Shown: positions 8,359-17,121, counted from the stretch's first letter. The stretch is 64,000 bases of DNA from Streptomyces sp. CNQ-509 (GCF_001011035.1 NZ_CP011492.1:7766951-7830950); one strand, 5' to 3'. Numbers and translations: made by a program. The notes: generated by a model from the sequence alone, not told the origin.

Positions 8359-8413
8359 GCTAGGGGCCGTACGGCACGGGCCGCGGGCGCGCGGCTGCTG
8401 CCACAATGTCGGC

Positions 8414-9634
8414 GTGCGCGACGGGGTGAGCGAAGGCGGGACCGGGCTGACCGGCTTCCGCAGGTACACGTGGTGGGCGGTGCCCGGCACCGCGGTGCTG
8501 TGCCTGCTGCCGCTGTACGGCGGCTGGCTGCTGGACGGCGACGTACCGGCGTGGGCCCGCGTCCCGGCCGTGGCGGCGCTCGCCGTCGCGGCGGTGGCCG
8601 GCGCGGTGCTCCTCAGCGCGCGGCTGGCACCTCCGGACCCGGACGGCGCGGGTCCCGTACGCCCGCCGCGCGGCTGGCTCTTCGCCGACCTCGCCGCCAC
8701 CGCCGTGCTCGCCGTCCTGCCGCTGCTGCGGCAGAACTACGGGCTGTGGGGCCTCGCCCCCGCGATCGCGGTGGCGATCGGCGCCACGTATCTGACCGGC
8801 CGCCGCCGGCTGGCCTTCGTCGGCGGCGCCGTCGGGTTGGCGACGCTGCCGGGGGGCAGTGTCGCCGTCGCCACCGGGGACGGCGAGTTCCTGTACGCCG
8901 CACTCTTCCCAGCGGGGCTGGTCGCGTTCAGCGTGTGGATGCTGCTCGGGCCGCTGTGGGCCTGGGACGTCGCGGGGCGGCTGGACCGGGCGCGGCGGCT
9001 GGAGGCGGAGGTCGCGGTGAAGGACGAGCGGCTGCGGTTCGCCGCCGACCTGCACGACGTCCAGGGCCACCACCTCCAGGTCATCGCGCTCAAGAGCGAG
9101 CTGGCGGCCCGGCTCGCCGAGCGCGACCCGGCGCGCGCCGCCGCCGAGATGCGCGACGTACGGCAGTTGGCCGCCGACGCGCTGCGCGACACCCGGGCCG
9201 TGGTGCACGGCTACCGCAGTACGACGCTCGACGACGAGATCGCCAACGCCACCCGGGTGCTCGCCGCCGCCGACATCGACGCCCGGATGACGCTCGACCC
9301 CGCGGCGGTCGCCGCCGGCCGCGCCGCGCCCGCGCGCCACCTGCTGGGCCTGGTCGTACGGGAGGCCACCACCAACGTGCTCCGGCACAGCAGCGCCCGG
9401 CGCGCCGAGGTCGACTACCGGCTGGCAGGCGGTCTCGCGCGGCTCCGGTTCAGCAACGACGGCGCCGGCGCGCCGGAACCGGCCGCCGCCGCCCGGCCGG
9501 CCGGCGGCTCCGGCCTGCCCGGGCTCGCCGAGCGGCTGCGCGCCGCCGGCGGCGAGCTGACCTGGGCCCGCGACGGCGACCGCTTCGAGGTCGTCGCCTC
9601 GCTGCCGGGCGTGGCGAACGGCGCCACCCGGTGA
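8414..9634 (+). CDS. DesK-like sensor histidine kinase
   Basis: This 406-residue HisKA_3-class kinase has an N-terminal membrane region with about five hydrophobic segments (WWAVPGTAVLCLLPLYGGWLL, LAVAAVAGAVLL and others). A linker helix leads to FAADLHDVQGHHLQVIALKSELA, where H214 is the phosphoacceptor. The C-terminal HATPase includes REATTNVLRHS and GGSGLPGLAERLRAAGG. It autophosphorylates and passes phosphate to the downstream regulator, with which it overlaps by GTGA. The start is taken as GTG 8414. A second GTG at 8426 is possible, and neither has a strong ribosome site. The resemblance is to thermosensor-type DesK kinases. The signal is unknown. Confidence 0.9.
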   Translation: MRDGVSEGGTGLTGFRRYTWWAVPGTAVLCLLPLYGGWLLDGDVPAWARVPAVAALAVAAVAGAVLLSARLAPPDPDGAGPVRPPRGWLFADLAATAVLAVLPLLRQNYGLWGLAPAIAVAIGATYLTGRRRLAFVGGAVGLATLPGGSVAVATGDGEFLYAALFPAGLVAFSVWMLLGPLWAWDVAGRLDRARRLEAEVAVKDERLRFAADLHDVQGHHLQVIALKSELAARLAERDPARAAAEMRDVRQLAADALRDTRAVVHGYRSTTLDDEIANATRVLAAADIDARMTLDPAAVAAGRAAPARHLLGLVVREATTNVLRHSSARRAEVDYRLAGGLARLRFSNDGAGAPEPAAAARPAGGSGLPGLAERLRAAGGELTWARDGDRFEVVASLPGVANGATR

Positions 9635-10233
9635 TCCGGCTGCTCCTCGCCGACGACGAGGACCTCCTCAGAAGCGCGCTGGCCGCCCTGCTCGCGCTGG
9701 AGGACGACCTCGACGTGGTCGCCGAGGCGGCCACCGCCACCGACGCGGTGCTGCGCGCCCGCGAGCACCGTCCCGACATCGCCGTGCTCGACCTGGAGAT
9801 GCCGCCCACCGACGGGCTCACCGCCGCCGAGGAGATCCGAGCGGAGCTGCCCACCCAGGTCGTCATCGTCACCCGGCACGCCCGGCCCGCCGTGCTGCGC
9901 CGCGCGCTGGCGGCGGGGGTCCGCGGCTTCGTGCCCAAGACGACCCCCGCGTCGCGGCTCGCGGAGATCGTCCGGGACGTCGCCGCCGGCCGCCGCTACG
10001 TCGACCCGGACATCGCCGCCGCCGCGCTCACCGAGGACGACTGCCCGCTCAGCGACCGGGAGCTGGAGGTGCTGCGCGCGGCCCGCACCGGCGCGTCGGT
10101 CGCGGAGATCGCCGCCGAGGTGCACCTCGCGCCCGGGACCGTACGCAACTACCTCTCCGCCGCGATGGCCAAGCTCGGCGCGAACTCACGGCACGCCGCC
10201 GCGCACCGGGCCTGGCAGCAGGGCTGGATCTGA
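9631..10233 (+). CDS. DesR-like NarL/LuxR-family response regulator
   Basis: This 200-residue regulator has a receiver domain with acidic pocket DDED (residues 8-11), phosphoacceptor D54 in VLDLEMPP, a Thr switch in VVIVTRHAR and the conserved Lys in GVRGFVPKTT. The C-terminal LuxR helix-turn-helix reads LSDRELEVLRAARTG through TVRNYLSAAMAKLGANSRHAA. The GTG overlaps the kinase stop codon. It is the obvious candidate to bind the inverted repeat at 8339-8358. Confidence 0.93.
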   Translation: MIRLLLADDEDLLRSALAALLALEDDLDVVAEAATATDAVLRAREHRPDIAVLDLEMPPTDGLTAAEEIRAELPTQVVIVTRHARPAVLRRALAAGVRGFVPKTTPASRLAEIVRDVAAGRRYVDPDIAAAALTEDDCPLSDRELEVLRAARTGASVAEIAAEVHLAPGTVRNYLSAAMAKLGANSRHAAAHRAWQQGWI

Positions 10234-10306
10234 GCGGTGCGCCGACGACCCCTGTCCGGGGGGATCCAGCCCCGGGCGGGTCAAGGAACGGTAAAATTTA
10301 GGGGGA

Positions 10307-10435
10307 TTGGTCCAGTCCTTTCCGGTGGATCGGAGCGTGGCGGAGTCCTCCGGCCGTCCGGATTGGTACGGTCCCGCGCCCCCGGCGCCCGCATTGACAT
10401 GTCCGCGACCCAGGGTTGTCTTAGAGGTCTATACC
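10307..10435 (+). promoter_or_regulatory. Chitinase promoter region with DasR-like (dre) sites
   Basis: TTGGTCCAGTCCTT at 10307-10320 differs by one base from the core TGGTCCAGACCT repeat described in Streptomyces chitinase promoters and resembles the DasR site TGGTCTAGACCA. Weaker relatives are TTGGTACGGTCC at 10363-10374 and AGGTCTATACC at 10425-10435. A TTGACA hexamer at 10394-10399 could be a -35 element. Control by N-acetylglucosamine-responsive DasR is inferred from the motif and the downstream gene. Confidence 0.55.
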
Positions 10436-10514
10436 GCACGATTCGCGTCCGACCGCCCGAGCACGCGAACCCCCCGCCGCGCGGGTGGACGCCGTCTTCC
10501 CCACAAGGAGAGCC

Positions 10515-12830
10515 GTGTCCGTGCAGAGAGCCGCACCCTTACGCCTCAGATCGTTCCCCGTGTCCCGGCGCCTGCTCGCCGTCCTCGCCGTGCTGGCGCT
10601 GGCGCTCACCGGGCTCACCACGCTCGCCCCGCCGGCCAGTGCCCAGGCCGGGCTGACCGCGACCTTCAGCAGCTCCGGCAGCGGCTCGTCGTGGACGGGC
10701 ACGTTCGTGGTGGCCAATGCCGGCACCGCCGCCGTGGAGAACTGGTCGCTGGAGTTCGACCTCCCCGCCGGAGTGTCGATCATCAACCACACCCACGGCA
10801 CCGCGAAGGTCGACGGCCGCCACGTCACCGTCACGCCCGCGTACTACAACGCCCGCGTCCCGGCCGGCCGCAACACCGAGCCGTACAGCTACACCTTCAC
10901 CGGCAGCGGCCCGATGACCGCGCCCACCGGCTGCCTGATCAACGGCGACAAGTGCGACGGCAGCCCGGCCGTCCCCCCGCAGGCACCGGGCGGCGTCGCG
11001 GTCGCCGACACCACCGCCCGTACCGTGACGCTGAAGTGGAACGCGGCGACGCAGGGCGACTTCCCGGTGACCTCGTACGAGGTCCTGCGCGGCGGCGCCG
11101 TCGTGGCGGCCAGCGCCACCACCCGGGCCACCGTCCGCGACCTGGCCCCCGCCACCTCCTACCAGTTCACCGTCCGGGCCAAGGACTCCCGCGGCAACGA
11201 GGGCCCGCCCAGCGCCTCCGTGACCGCGACGACCGTGGACCCGGCGACCGACACCGTGCCGCCCACGGCGCCGCCCAACCTGCGGTCCACGTCCGTGACG
11301 TCCAGCACCGTGGGCCTCAGGTGGGACGCGGCGACCGACGACAAGCGCGTCGCCGCCTACGACGTCTACCGCGGCTCCGCGCTGGTCGCCAGCGTGCCCG
11401 CGGACACCCTGACCACCACGCTGACCGGGCTGACGCCCGCGACGCAGTACGCCTTCACGGTCAGGGCCCGGGACGCCGCCGACAACCACTCGCCCGCCGG
11501 CAACACCCTCACCGTCACCACCGACGAGGCCGTCGGCCAGGGCGGCTACGCCAAGGTCGGCTACTTCGTGCAGTGGGGCATCTACGGCCGCCAGTACTTC
11601 GTGAAGGACCTCGACACCTCCGGCGCCGCCGCCAAGATGGACGTCATCAACTACGCCTTCGCCAACATCGACCCGAAGAACCTCACCTGCCTCAACGGCG
11701 TCACCAAGGGCACCACCCCGGACCCGCAGGACCCCGACCAGGGCGACGGCGCCGGCGACGCCGAGGCCGACTACGGCCGGGCCTTCCCCGCCGGCCAGTC
11801 GGTCGACGGCGTCGCCGACGACGGCTGGGGCAAGCTGCGCGGCAACTTCAACCAGCTCAGGAAGCTCAAGGCCAAGCACCCGCACCTGAAGATCCTCATC
11901 TCGCTGGGCGGCTGGACCTACTCCAAGTACTTCTCCGACGTCGCCAAGACGCCCGCCTCCCGGGAGAAGTTCGTCAAGTCCTGCATCGACATGTACATCA
12001 AGGGCGACCTGCCCGCGTACAACGGCGCCGGCGGCCCCGGCGTGGCCGCCGGCATCTTCGACGGCATCGACCTGGACTGGGAGTGGCCCGGCTCTCCCGA
12101 CGGCCACCCGGGCAACCACTGGTCGCCCGACGACAAGGCCAACAACACCGCGCTGATCGCCGAGTTCCGGCGGCAGCTCGACGCGCTGGGCGGCGACCAC
12201 AAGCTGCTGACCGCCTTCACCCCCGCCGACCCCGAGAAGATCGACGCCGGCTGGGATCTGAAGGAGGTCTTTAAGCACATGGACTTCGCCAACGTCCAGG
12301 GCTACGACTTCCACGGCTCCGGCAGCGACAACTCCTGGGAGCCCAACCGCACCGGCCACCAGGCCAACCTGTACCCGGACGCCCAGTCGCCGTACCCGAA
12401 CGACTTCAGCATCGACGGCGCCGTGCAGCACTACCTGAACGCGGGCGTCCAGCCGCGGAAGCTGACCATCGGCTTCCCGTTCTACGGGCGCGGCTGGCAG
12501 CAGGTGGCCGACGGCGGCGCCAACGGCGAGTGGCAGAGCGCCAACGGGGCCGCGCCCGGCCAGTTCCAGGAGGAGGCCGGCAACCGCGGCTACGACAACC
12601 TGGTCGCCATGGTGCCCAACATGACCGTGCACCACGACACCCAGTCCGTGGCCACGTACGGGTACACCGGGCCGAACGGCCAGTGGTGGTCCTTCGACGA
12701 CACCTGGGCGATCGACCGGAAGACCGCATACATCAGACAGAAGGGGCTACTCGGCGGGATGGTCTGGGAGATGTCCGGAGACCTGCCGAACGGCACTCTC
12801 TTCAACGCGCTGGACCGCGGACTCCCGTAG
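10515..12830 (+). CDS. Secreted GH18 chitinase (CBM2-FnIII-FnIII-GH18)
   Basis: This 771-residue exochitinase or endochitinase hydrolyses beta-1,4-GlcNAc links outside the cell. A Sec signal peptide (RRLLAVLAVLALALTGLTTLAPPASA) is followed by a CBM2 domain (about 40-145), two fibronectin III domains (about 155-240 and 250-340) and a family-18 catalytic barrel (about 355-770) with DGIDLDWEWPG. D516, D519, D521 and E523 form the DxxDxDxE motif, and E523 is the acid. GTG 10515 has AAGGAG 4 nt upstream. Codon 9 is a TTA, so translation should depend on the bldA tRNA. The gene follows the two-component system but has its own promoter. Confidence 0.95.
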   Translation: MSVQRAAPLRLRSFPVSRRLLAVLAVLALALTGLTTLAPPASAQAGLTATFSSSGSGSSWTGTFVVANAGTAAVENWSLEFDLPAGVSIINHTHGTAKVDGRHVTVTPAYYNARVPAGRNTEPYSYTFTGSGPMTAPTGCLINGDKCDGSPAVPPQAPGGVAVADTTARTVTLKWNAATQGDFPVTSYEVLRGGAVVAASATTRATVRDLAPATSYQFTVRAKDSRGNEGPPSASVTATTVDPATDTVPPTAPPNLRSTSVTSSTVGLRWDAATDDKRVAAYDVYRGSALVASVPADTLTTTLTGLTPATQYAFTVRARDAADNHSPAGNTLTVTTDEAVGQGGYAKVGYFVQWGIYGRQYFVKDLDTSGAAAKMDVINYAFANIDPKNLTCLNGVTKGTTPDPQDPDQGDGAGDAEADYGRAFPAGQSVDGVADDGWGKLRGNFNQLRKLKAKHPHLKILISLGGWTYSKYFSDVAKTPASREKFVKSCIDMYIKGDLPAYNGAGGPGVAAGIFDGIDLDWEWPGSPDGHPGNHWSPDDKANNTALIAEFRRQLDALGGDHKLLTAFTPADPEKIDAGWDLKEVFKHMDFANVQGYDFHGSGSDNSWEPNRTGHQANLYPDAQSPYPNDFSIDGAVQHYLNAGVQPRKLTIGFPFYGRGWQQVADGGANGEWQSANGAAPGQFQEEAGNRGYDNLVAMVPNMTVHHDTQSVATYGYTGPNGQWWSFDDTWAIDRKTAYIRQKGLLGGMVWEMSGDLPNGTLFNALDRGLP

Positions 12831-12840
12831 AGCGGGGAGG

Positions 12841-12902
12841 GCCCGTACGGTACGCCACCGCCGTACGGGCCGGGCCCGGCCGCAGCACCGCGGCCGGGCC
12901 CG
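12841..12902 (+). terminator. Tandem hairpin terminator after the chitinase
   Basis: Two perfect hairpins lie back to back. The first is a 10-bp stem GCCCGTACGG/CCGTACGGGC with a 10-nt loop (12841-12870). The second is a 13-bp stem CGGGCCCGGCCGC/GCGGCCGGGCCCG with a 6-nt loop (12871-12902). There is no U-tract, as is usual in actinomycetes. Confidence 0.8.
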
Positions 12903-12997
12903 CCGTCCCGCCCGCGGCGCGCCGTCCGGGCGCCGCGGGCGCGGGCGCGTCCCGGGCGGCGGGCGAACGCGGTCGGGTGCGGGCGCGTACCGGACGG

Positions 12998-13699
12998 TCA
13001 GCGCGCGAGCAGCGCGCAGTGCCGGCAGGCGCGGGCGGAGGCCGCGAGCCGGGTGTGCGCGACGAGGGTGATCGCGCCGGCCAGCGCGCCCGCCGGCCAG
13101 TCCCGCGCCAGCACGGCGCCGGCGGTGAGCGTGAGCGCGCTGACCGCGAGCGCCACGGCCGCGGTGGTGCCGGTCCAGGCGACCACGAGCGGCAGCCGCC
13201 GCGGGGTGGCCGCCCGGCGGGCGACGGCGCCGGTGGCGGCCAGCGACCCGGCGGCGAGCAGCGCGGCCAGCGCCGCGAGGCCGCCGAGGTTGGCCGCGAG
13301 CACGTGCACGGCCGCGGGCAGCCGCCCGCCGGCGTCCGCCGCCGTGGCCCCGACCAGATACCAGCAGGCCATCAGGAACGGGACGACGAGCGCGACGATC
13401 CGGGCGGTCTGCCGGGCCTGCGCGACGGTCAGTTCGCGCTGGAAGGCGGGGCCGACCTCCGCCACGGTGCCGAAGTCGCGCACCGCACGGGCCGCCGCGG
13501 CGGCTTGGGAGGGCGCGCCCGCCTCGGCGTGCGCGTCGGCGGCGTCGGTGAGCCCGTCGCGTACCTCCGCCAGCATCCGGGACTTGACGCGGGCGGGCCC
13601 GTGCAGCGCGGCGTCCAGGGCGGCGAGGTGGTCCTCGACGGCGCCGCGTCCGGGGGCGGCCCCACCGGACCCCGCGCCGCCGTGTTCCGCGGCCGTCAC
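12998..13699 (-). CDS. PadR-linked membrane protein with permease-prefix-like N-terminus
   Basis: This 233-residue protein has an amphipathic N-terminal segment (about 20-100: VEDHLAALDAALHGPARVKSRM and following) like the regulatory prefix domain found before some actinobacterial permeases. It is followed by about four hydrophobic segments (IVALVVPFLMACWYLVGA, LAALAALLAAGSLAATGA and others). The GTG at 13699 overlaps the padR stop codon, giving the regulator plus membrane partner pair commonly seen with PadR proteins. Its role is unknown. Confidence 0.75.
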   Translation of the reverse strand: MTAAEHGGAGSGGAAPGRGAVEDHLAALDAALHGPARVKSRMLAEVRDGLTDAADAHAEAGAPSQAAAAARAVRDFGTVAEVGPAFQRELTVAQARQTARIVALVVPFLMACWYLVGATAADAGGRLPAAVHVLAANLGGLAALAALLAAGSLAATGAVARRAATPRRLPLVVAWTGTTAAVALAVSALTLTAGAVLARDWPAGALAGAITLVAHTRLAASARACRHCALLAR

Positions 13700-14037
13700 G
13701 TCGCCGGCCTCGGCGCGCGGCCGGGGTCCAGGACCGAGCCGATCGCGCTGGTGAACTCCCGCCAGGCGGTGCGCTCGTCGGCCAGTGCGCGGCGGCCCGC
13801 GTCCGTCAGCTCGTAGCAGCGGCGCCGCCGCTCGCCCACCGACTCCCAGGTGCTGCGTAGCAGTCCCGTACGCTCCAGCCGGTTCAGCGCCGGATAGACC
13901 GTGCCCGTACGCAGCTCCAGCGCGCCCGCGCTGCGCTGCTGCACGGCGGTGATGATCGCGTAGCCGTGCAGCGGGCCGCCTTCGAGCGCGGCGAGCAGTA
14001 GTCCGTCCAAGTGTCCGCGTACCGGATCGCCTCTCAT
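13696..14037 (-). CDS. PadR-family transcriptional regulator
   Basis: This 113-residue winged-helix repressor has the family core LLLAALEGGPLHGYAIITAVQQRS, then LRTGTVYPALNRLERTGLLRSTWE and a short C-terminal dimerisation helix. ATG 14037 was chosen because the domain starts at once. GTG 14043 (two codons longer) is also possible. It is divergent from a small membrane-protein operon, and the palindrome between them is the likely operator. Confidence 0.9.
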   Translation of the reverse strand: MRGDPVRGHLDGLLLAALEGGPLHGYAIITAVQQRSAGALELRTGTVYPALNRLERTGLLRSTWESVGERRRRCYELTDAGRRALADERTAWREFTSAIGSVLDPGRAPRPAT

Positions 14038-14071
14038 GGGCACCCACTCTACCTCCTGCTGTTGGTGTGCT

Positions 14072-14092
14072 ATGTATTGGTAGCCAATATAT
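14072..14092. promoter_or_regulatory. Palindromic operator, probably for PadR
   Basis: The sequence reads AT-n-TATTGG-TAG-CCAATA-n-AT, an inverted repeat in one of the few AT-rich spots of the window. It lies between the divergent padR (start 14037) and the membrane-protein gene (start 14112). Its position over both promoters fits PadR autorepression and control of the divergent genes. Confidence 0.65.
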
Positions 14093-14111
14093 AAACCACC
14101 GGGAGGGTGCG

Positions 14112-14588
14112 GTGACGAAGGTCCTGCTGTCCGTACACGTGCTCGCGGCGATCCTGGCCGTCGGGCCGATCGCCGTGGCGGCGTCGGTGTTTCCCCGGAT
14201 CGCCCGCGAGTCGGCCGCCGCCGACCCCGCGCACCGCGACCGGACACCCGCGTTCCTGCACCGCGTCTGCCGCGCCTACGCCGTCGTGGGCCTGGCCGTC
14301 CCCGCCTTCGGCGTGGCCACAGGGGCACAGCTCGGGGTGCTGACCGATGCCTGGCTGCTCGCCTCGATCGTGCTGACGGCCGGAGCCGCGGCCCTGCTCG
14401 CGCTCGCGATCCTGCCGGGACAGCAGCGCATGCTCACCCGGGTGAGCGGCGACGCCCCCGCCGTGGAGGGCGACGGGCTGCGGCCCGCCGCGGGCCGGCT
14501 GGCCATGCTCACCGGGGTCTTCAACCTGCTGTGGGCGGTCGTCGTCGTGCTGATGATCGTCCGCCCCGGCTCCACCACGGGGGCCTGA
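14112..14588 (+). CDS. DUF2269-like integral membrane protein
   Basis: This 158-residue protein has four hydrophobic segments: VLLSVHVLAAILAVGPIAVA, AYAVVGLAVPAFGVATG, LLASIVLTAGAAALLALAIL and LAMLTGVFNLLWAVVVVLMI. Conserved His and Gly occur in the first helix, as in DUF2269-type proteins. GTG 14112 has GGGAGG at 14101-14106. It is probably the first gene of a two-gene operon controlled by PadR. No function is known. Confidence 0.72.
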   Translation: MTKVLLSVHVLAAILAVGPIAVAASVFPRIARESAAADPAHRDRTPAFLHRVCRAYAVVGLAVPAFGVATGAQLGVLTDAWLLASIVLTAGAAALLALAILPGQQRMLTRVSGDAPAVEGDGLRPAAGRLAMLTGVFNLLWAVVVVLMIVRPGSTTGA

Positions 14589-14591
14589 GCC

Positions 14592-14864
14592 GTGCGCGCG
14601 CTGCGGATCGCCGCCGCCGTCGAACTGGTCACGCTCGCGGCCCTGCTGGTCAACCTGGCCACCGTGCACACCGGCGCCGTCACCGCCCTCGGCGGCCCGG
14701 TGCACGGCACCGCCTACCTCGCGGTCATCGCCCTCACCTGGGCGACGACCCCGGCGCGCACCGCGCCGGGCACCCGGCCGCGGGCGGTCGTCCCGGGCAT
14801 CGGCGGCCTGCTGGTGCTGCGCCGGCTGCGCGGCGGGCGGCCACCGGCCCCGCCCGTCAGCTGA
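14592..14864 (+). CDS. DUF3817-like small membrane protein
   Basis: This 90-residue protein has two to three hydrophobic segments (LRIAAAVELVTLAALLVNLATV and GPVHGTAYLAVIALTWA). The pattern ELVTLAALLVNL with HGTAYLAV matches DUF3817-type small membrane proteins. The GTG lies 3 nt after the preceding stop, so the two are one operon. The last 8 nt overlap the convergent DUF4037 gene. Confidence 0.7.
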   Translation: MRALRIAAAVELVTLAALLVNLATVHTGAVTALGGPVHGTAYLAVIALTWATTPARTAPGTRPRAVVPGIGGLLVLRRLRGGRPPAPPVS

Positions 14865-15930
14865 CGGGTCCGCCGGGCCGGGCGAGGTAGCGGCGACGGC
14901 GGTCGGCGAAGCCGTGCGCCGTGAGGTCGGTGCTGTCGGCGTACTGGTCCACGGACCCCACCGGCGGCAGCGCCACCAGCTCCGGATCGCGGACCGTCGC
15001 CAGCAGCGCGGCGCAGAAGCGCTCGGCGCCCAGGACGAGGAACGGCCGCTCGTGGAACGGGCGTACCTCCGGCGCCAGCGGCTCTGTCAGCCCCAGCTCG
15101 TTGTGGAGCCGCGCCACCCGCTCGTACGCGGGCGACAACTGCCGCTCGCGCTCCCGCCAGCCGCGCGCCGCCAGCGCCCCGGACAGCAGCGGTGCCAGCT
15201 CCGCCGCCTCCGGGAGTGCGGCGAAGGCGGAGCCGAGCCACTTGCCGTACGGCGGGTAGACCCGGTGCATCAGCAGGCACAGCCGCATCAGCTCGCGTGC
15301 CTGCCGGGCGGCGGTCACCGCGGACCCGAGGTCGTCCCCGACCTCGCCGCAGCGCCCGACGAACGGCTCCTCCTGGTGCAGCCGCTGCCACTGGCACGCC
15401 AGCACGTAGCGCCACACCGGGTCCGGGTACCAGCGGAGGTGCTCCCGGTACGCGGTGAGCACCCCGGCGCCGTCGTGGAACACCGCGCCGCCCGTCAGCT
15501 CCCGCAGCACCTGCCACGGCGCCGCCAGCCAACCGCCCACCGACAGCCCGCCGTCCGGCACCTCGCCGAGCTGCTCCGCGAAGTGTGCCCCGGTGTCGAG
15601 CACGTCGACCCAGTGCCGCGGTGCCGTGCCGCCGGGGAACGCGAAGCGCACCGGGTAGCCGCCGAACCGCTCGGGCAGTTCCCGGTCGAGCAGCGCGGTC
15701 AGCTCCGCGGCATGCGCCCGATGGGCGGCCGGGGCGAGGAACACCTGCAGCCGCGGGCCCCAGGCGTGGTCCGTCGAGCGCGGGGTGTCGAAGCCCTGCA
15801 CCTCCGAGCCCCAGCCCAGCAGCGCGGCCGCGTACGGCGTCCCGGGGAGCACCCGGTCCAGGAGAGGGGCGACGGCCTCGGTATGGAAGTCCCCGGCCAG
15901 CGCGAGACCGGGGCGGAATGCGGCGTTCAT
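14857..15930 (-). CDS. DUF4037 domain protein (nucleotidyltransferase-like)
   Basis: This 357-residue cytoplasmic protein has an N-terminal region with LLGWGSEVQGFDTPRSTDHAWGPRLQVFL. Its GS-x9-D-x-D-like spacing recalls the nucleotidyltransferase fold and is the hallmark of DUF4037 proteins. The remainder is helical (YPDPVWRYVLACQWQRLHQEEPFVGRC). The ATG at 15930 precedes the conserved part. The extra upstream frame translates the adjacent repeat element and was excluded. The activity has not been established for the family to my knowledge. Confidence 0.8.
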   Translation of the reverse strand: MNAAFRPGLALAGDFHTEAVAPLLDRVLPGTPYAAALLGWGSEVQGFDTPRSTDHAWGPRLQVFLAPAAHRAHAAELTALLDRELPERFGGYPVRFAFPGGTAPRHWVDVLDTGAHFAEQLGEVPDGGLSVGGWLAAPWQVLRELTGGAVFHDGAGVLTAYREHLRWYPDPVWRYVLACQWQRLHQEEPFVGRCGEVGDDLGSAVTAARQARELMRLCLLMHRVYPPYGKWLGSAFAALPEAAELAPLLSGALAARGWRERERQLSPAYERVARLHNELGLTEPLAPEVRPFHERPFLVLGAERFCAALLATVRDPELVALPPVGSVDQYADSTDLTAHGFADRRRRYLARPGGPVS

Positions 15931-15998
15931 CGCCGTCACCCTGGCAGACCGAGGCGGCCCGCTGCCACCGTGTTTCTTCGGCAGCTCGGGCGGCCCCA

Positions 15999-16172
15999 GG
16001 GTCTGTCTTCCATCTCGCGTCATTCGCCCGCAGGGCGGGCGGGGCGGAGTCTGGTGCGTGCGATCGCAAGGCGGAGGGTCGACCGCATAGTGGGCCTCTT
16101 CGGTCGATCCCGACAACGCAGCGAGCGTGCGTGCCAGGCGTCGCAACGCGACGGGAGATTGAAGACAGACCT
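15999..16172. mobile_element. MITE-like element with 23-bp terminal inverted repeats
   Basis: The left end GGGTCTGTCTTC (15999-16010) and right end GAAGACAGACCT (16161-16172) begin imperfect inverted repeats that pair over 20 of 23 positions (15999-16021 with 16150-16172). The 174-nt element has no coding capacity and contains an internal GC-rich hairpin (CGCCCGCAGGGCGGGCG). It lies between divergent genes and ends 17 nt before the acetyltransferase start. No clear target duplication was seen. It resembles intergenic repeats familiar from Streptomyces genomes. Confidence 0.65.
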
Positions 16173-16189
16173 AGAGCTAGAGTGCCCGG

Positions 16190-17011
16190 ATGATCCCTTC
16201 GGAGCCCCCGGGCGCGGGCCCCGCCCTGGCCGAGACCGTACGTGGGCTGCAAGAGCGGGCGGCGCGGGCGCTGCCCGCGGAAGTGGTCGAGCACGCGGAC
16301 GGCTGGTGGCTGCGGCACGACTCGGGCAGCTCGTGGTGGGTGGCCTCGGTGCTGCCGCACGGTCCCGACGGGCCCGGCGGTCCCGGCACGTCCGCAGCGA
16401 CGGCGGGGCTGGCGCGCCGGGTGGCGCGTGCGGAGGAGTTCTACGCCCGGCACGGGGGCACGGCGCGGTTCCAGATCACCCCGGACGCCTGCCCCGCCGG
16501 GCTCGACGCCCTGCTCGCCGGCCGCGGCTACGACCGCTCGCACCCGGTGTCGCTCCAGGCCGCCGCGGTCGCCGAGATTCCGGGGCAGCGGGCCGGGGGC
16601 CCGCTTCGGGTACGTATCGAAGACCGCCCGGTCGACGCGTGGTTCGGCGTCTGGCTCGCCGTCCGCGGCGAGGGCGCGGGGGCCGCGGCGTGGGGGCTGC
16701 TCGACCGGGTCGCGGGACCGTCCGCGTACGCCCGCGTCCTGCACGGCGACGAGACGGTGGCCGTGGGCCGCGCGGTCGCCGACTCCGGCTGGGCCGGCGT
16801 CTTCGCCATGGCCACCCTGCCCGCCGCGCGGGGGAGGGGCGCCGGCGGGCGGGTGCTCGGCGCGTTGGCGGAGTGGGCGGGGGCGCACGGCGCGACGGGC
16901 CTGTACCTCCAGGTGGAGCGCGACAACCCGGCGGCCCTGCGGCTCTACGCACGCGCCGGGTTCCGCGAGGTGTGCACGTACCACTACCGCACCGCCGGAG
17001 CAAAGCCCTGA
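16190..17011 (+). CDS. GNAT-family N-acetyltransferase
   Basis: This 273-residue protein has a C-terminal GNAT domain (about 145-270). VFAMATLPAARGRGAGGRVLGALAEWA contains the acetyl-CoA-binding RGRGAG loop, followed by GLYLQVERDNPAALRLYARAGFREV. The N-terminal half (WWLRHDSGSSWWVASVLPHG) resembles the acceptor-side domain of longer GNAT proteins. The ATG starts 17 nt after the MITE-like repeat, so the promoter probably lies inside or across that repeat. The substrate is unknown. Confidence 0.88.
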   Translation: MIPSEPPGAGPALAETVRGLQERAARALPAEVVEHADGWWLRHDSGSSWWVASVLPHGPDGPGGPGTSAATAGLARRVARAEEFYARHGGTARFQITPDACPAGLDALLAGRGYDRSHPVSLQAAAVAEIPGQRAGGPLRVRIEDRPVDAWFGVWLAVRGEGAGAAAWGLLDRVAGPSAYARVLHGDETVAVGRAVADSGWAGVFAMATLPAARGRGAGGRVLGALAEWAGAHGATGLYLQVERDNPAALRLYARAGFREVCTYHYRTAGAKP

Positions 17012-17121
17012 TCCGGCCGTGTGGCGACGCGCCCGGCGGGCCCCGCATCGCCTGACAGCGGGCGGGGCCGCACTGGACAATGGGGCCGGTGGTGTCAGGC
17101 AGGTCGACGAAGGAGCCGGCG

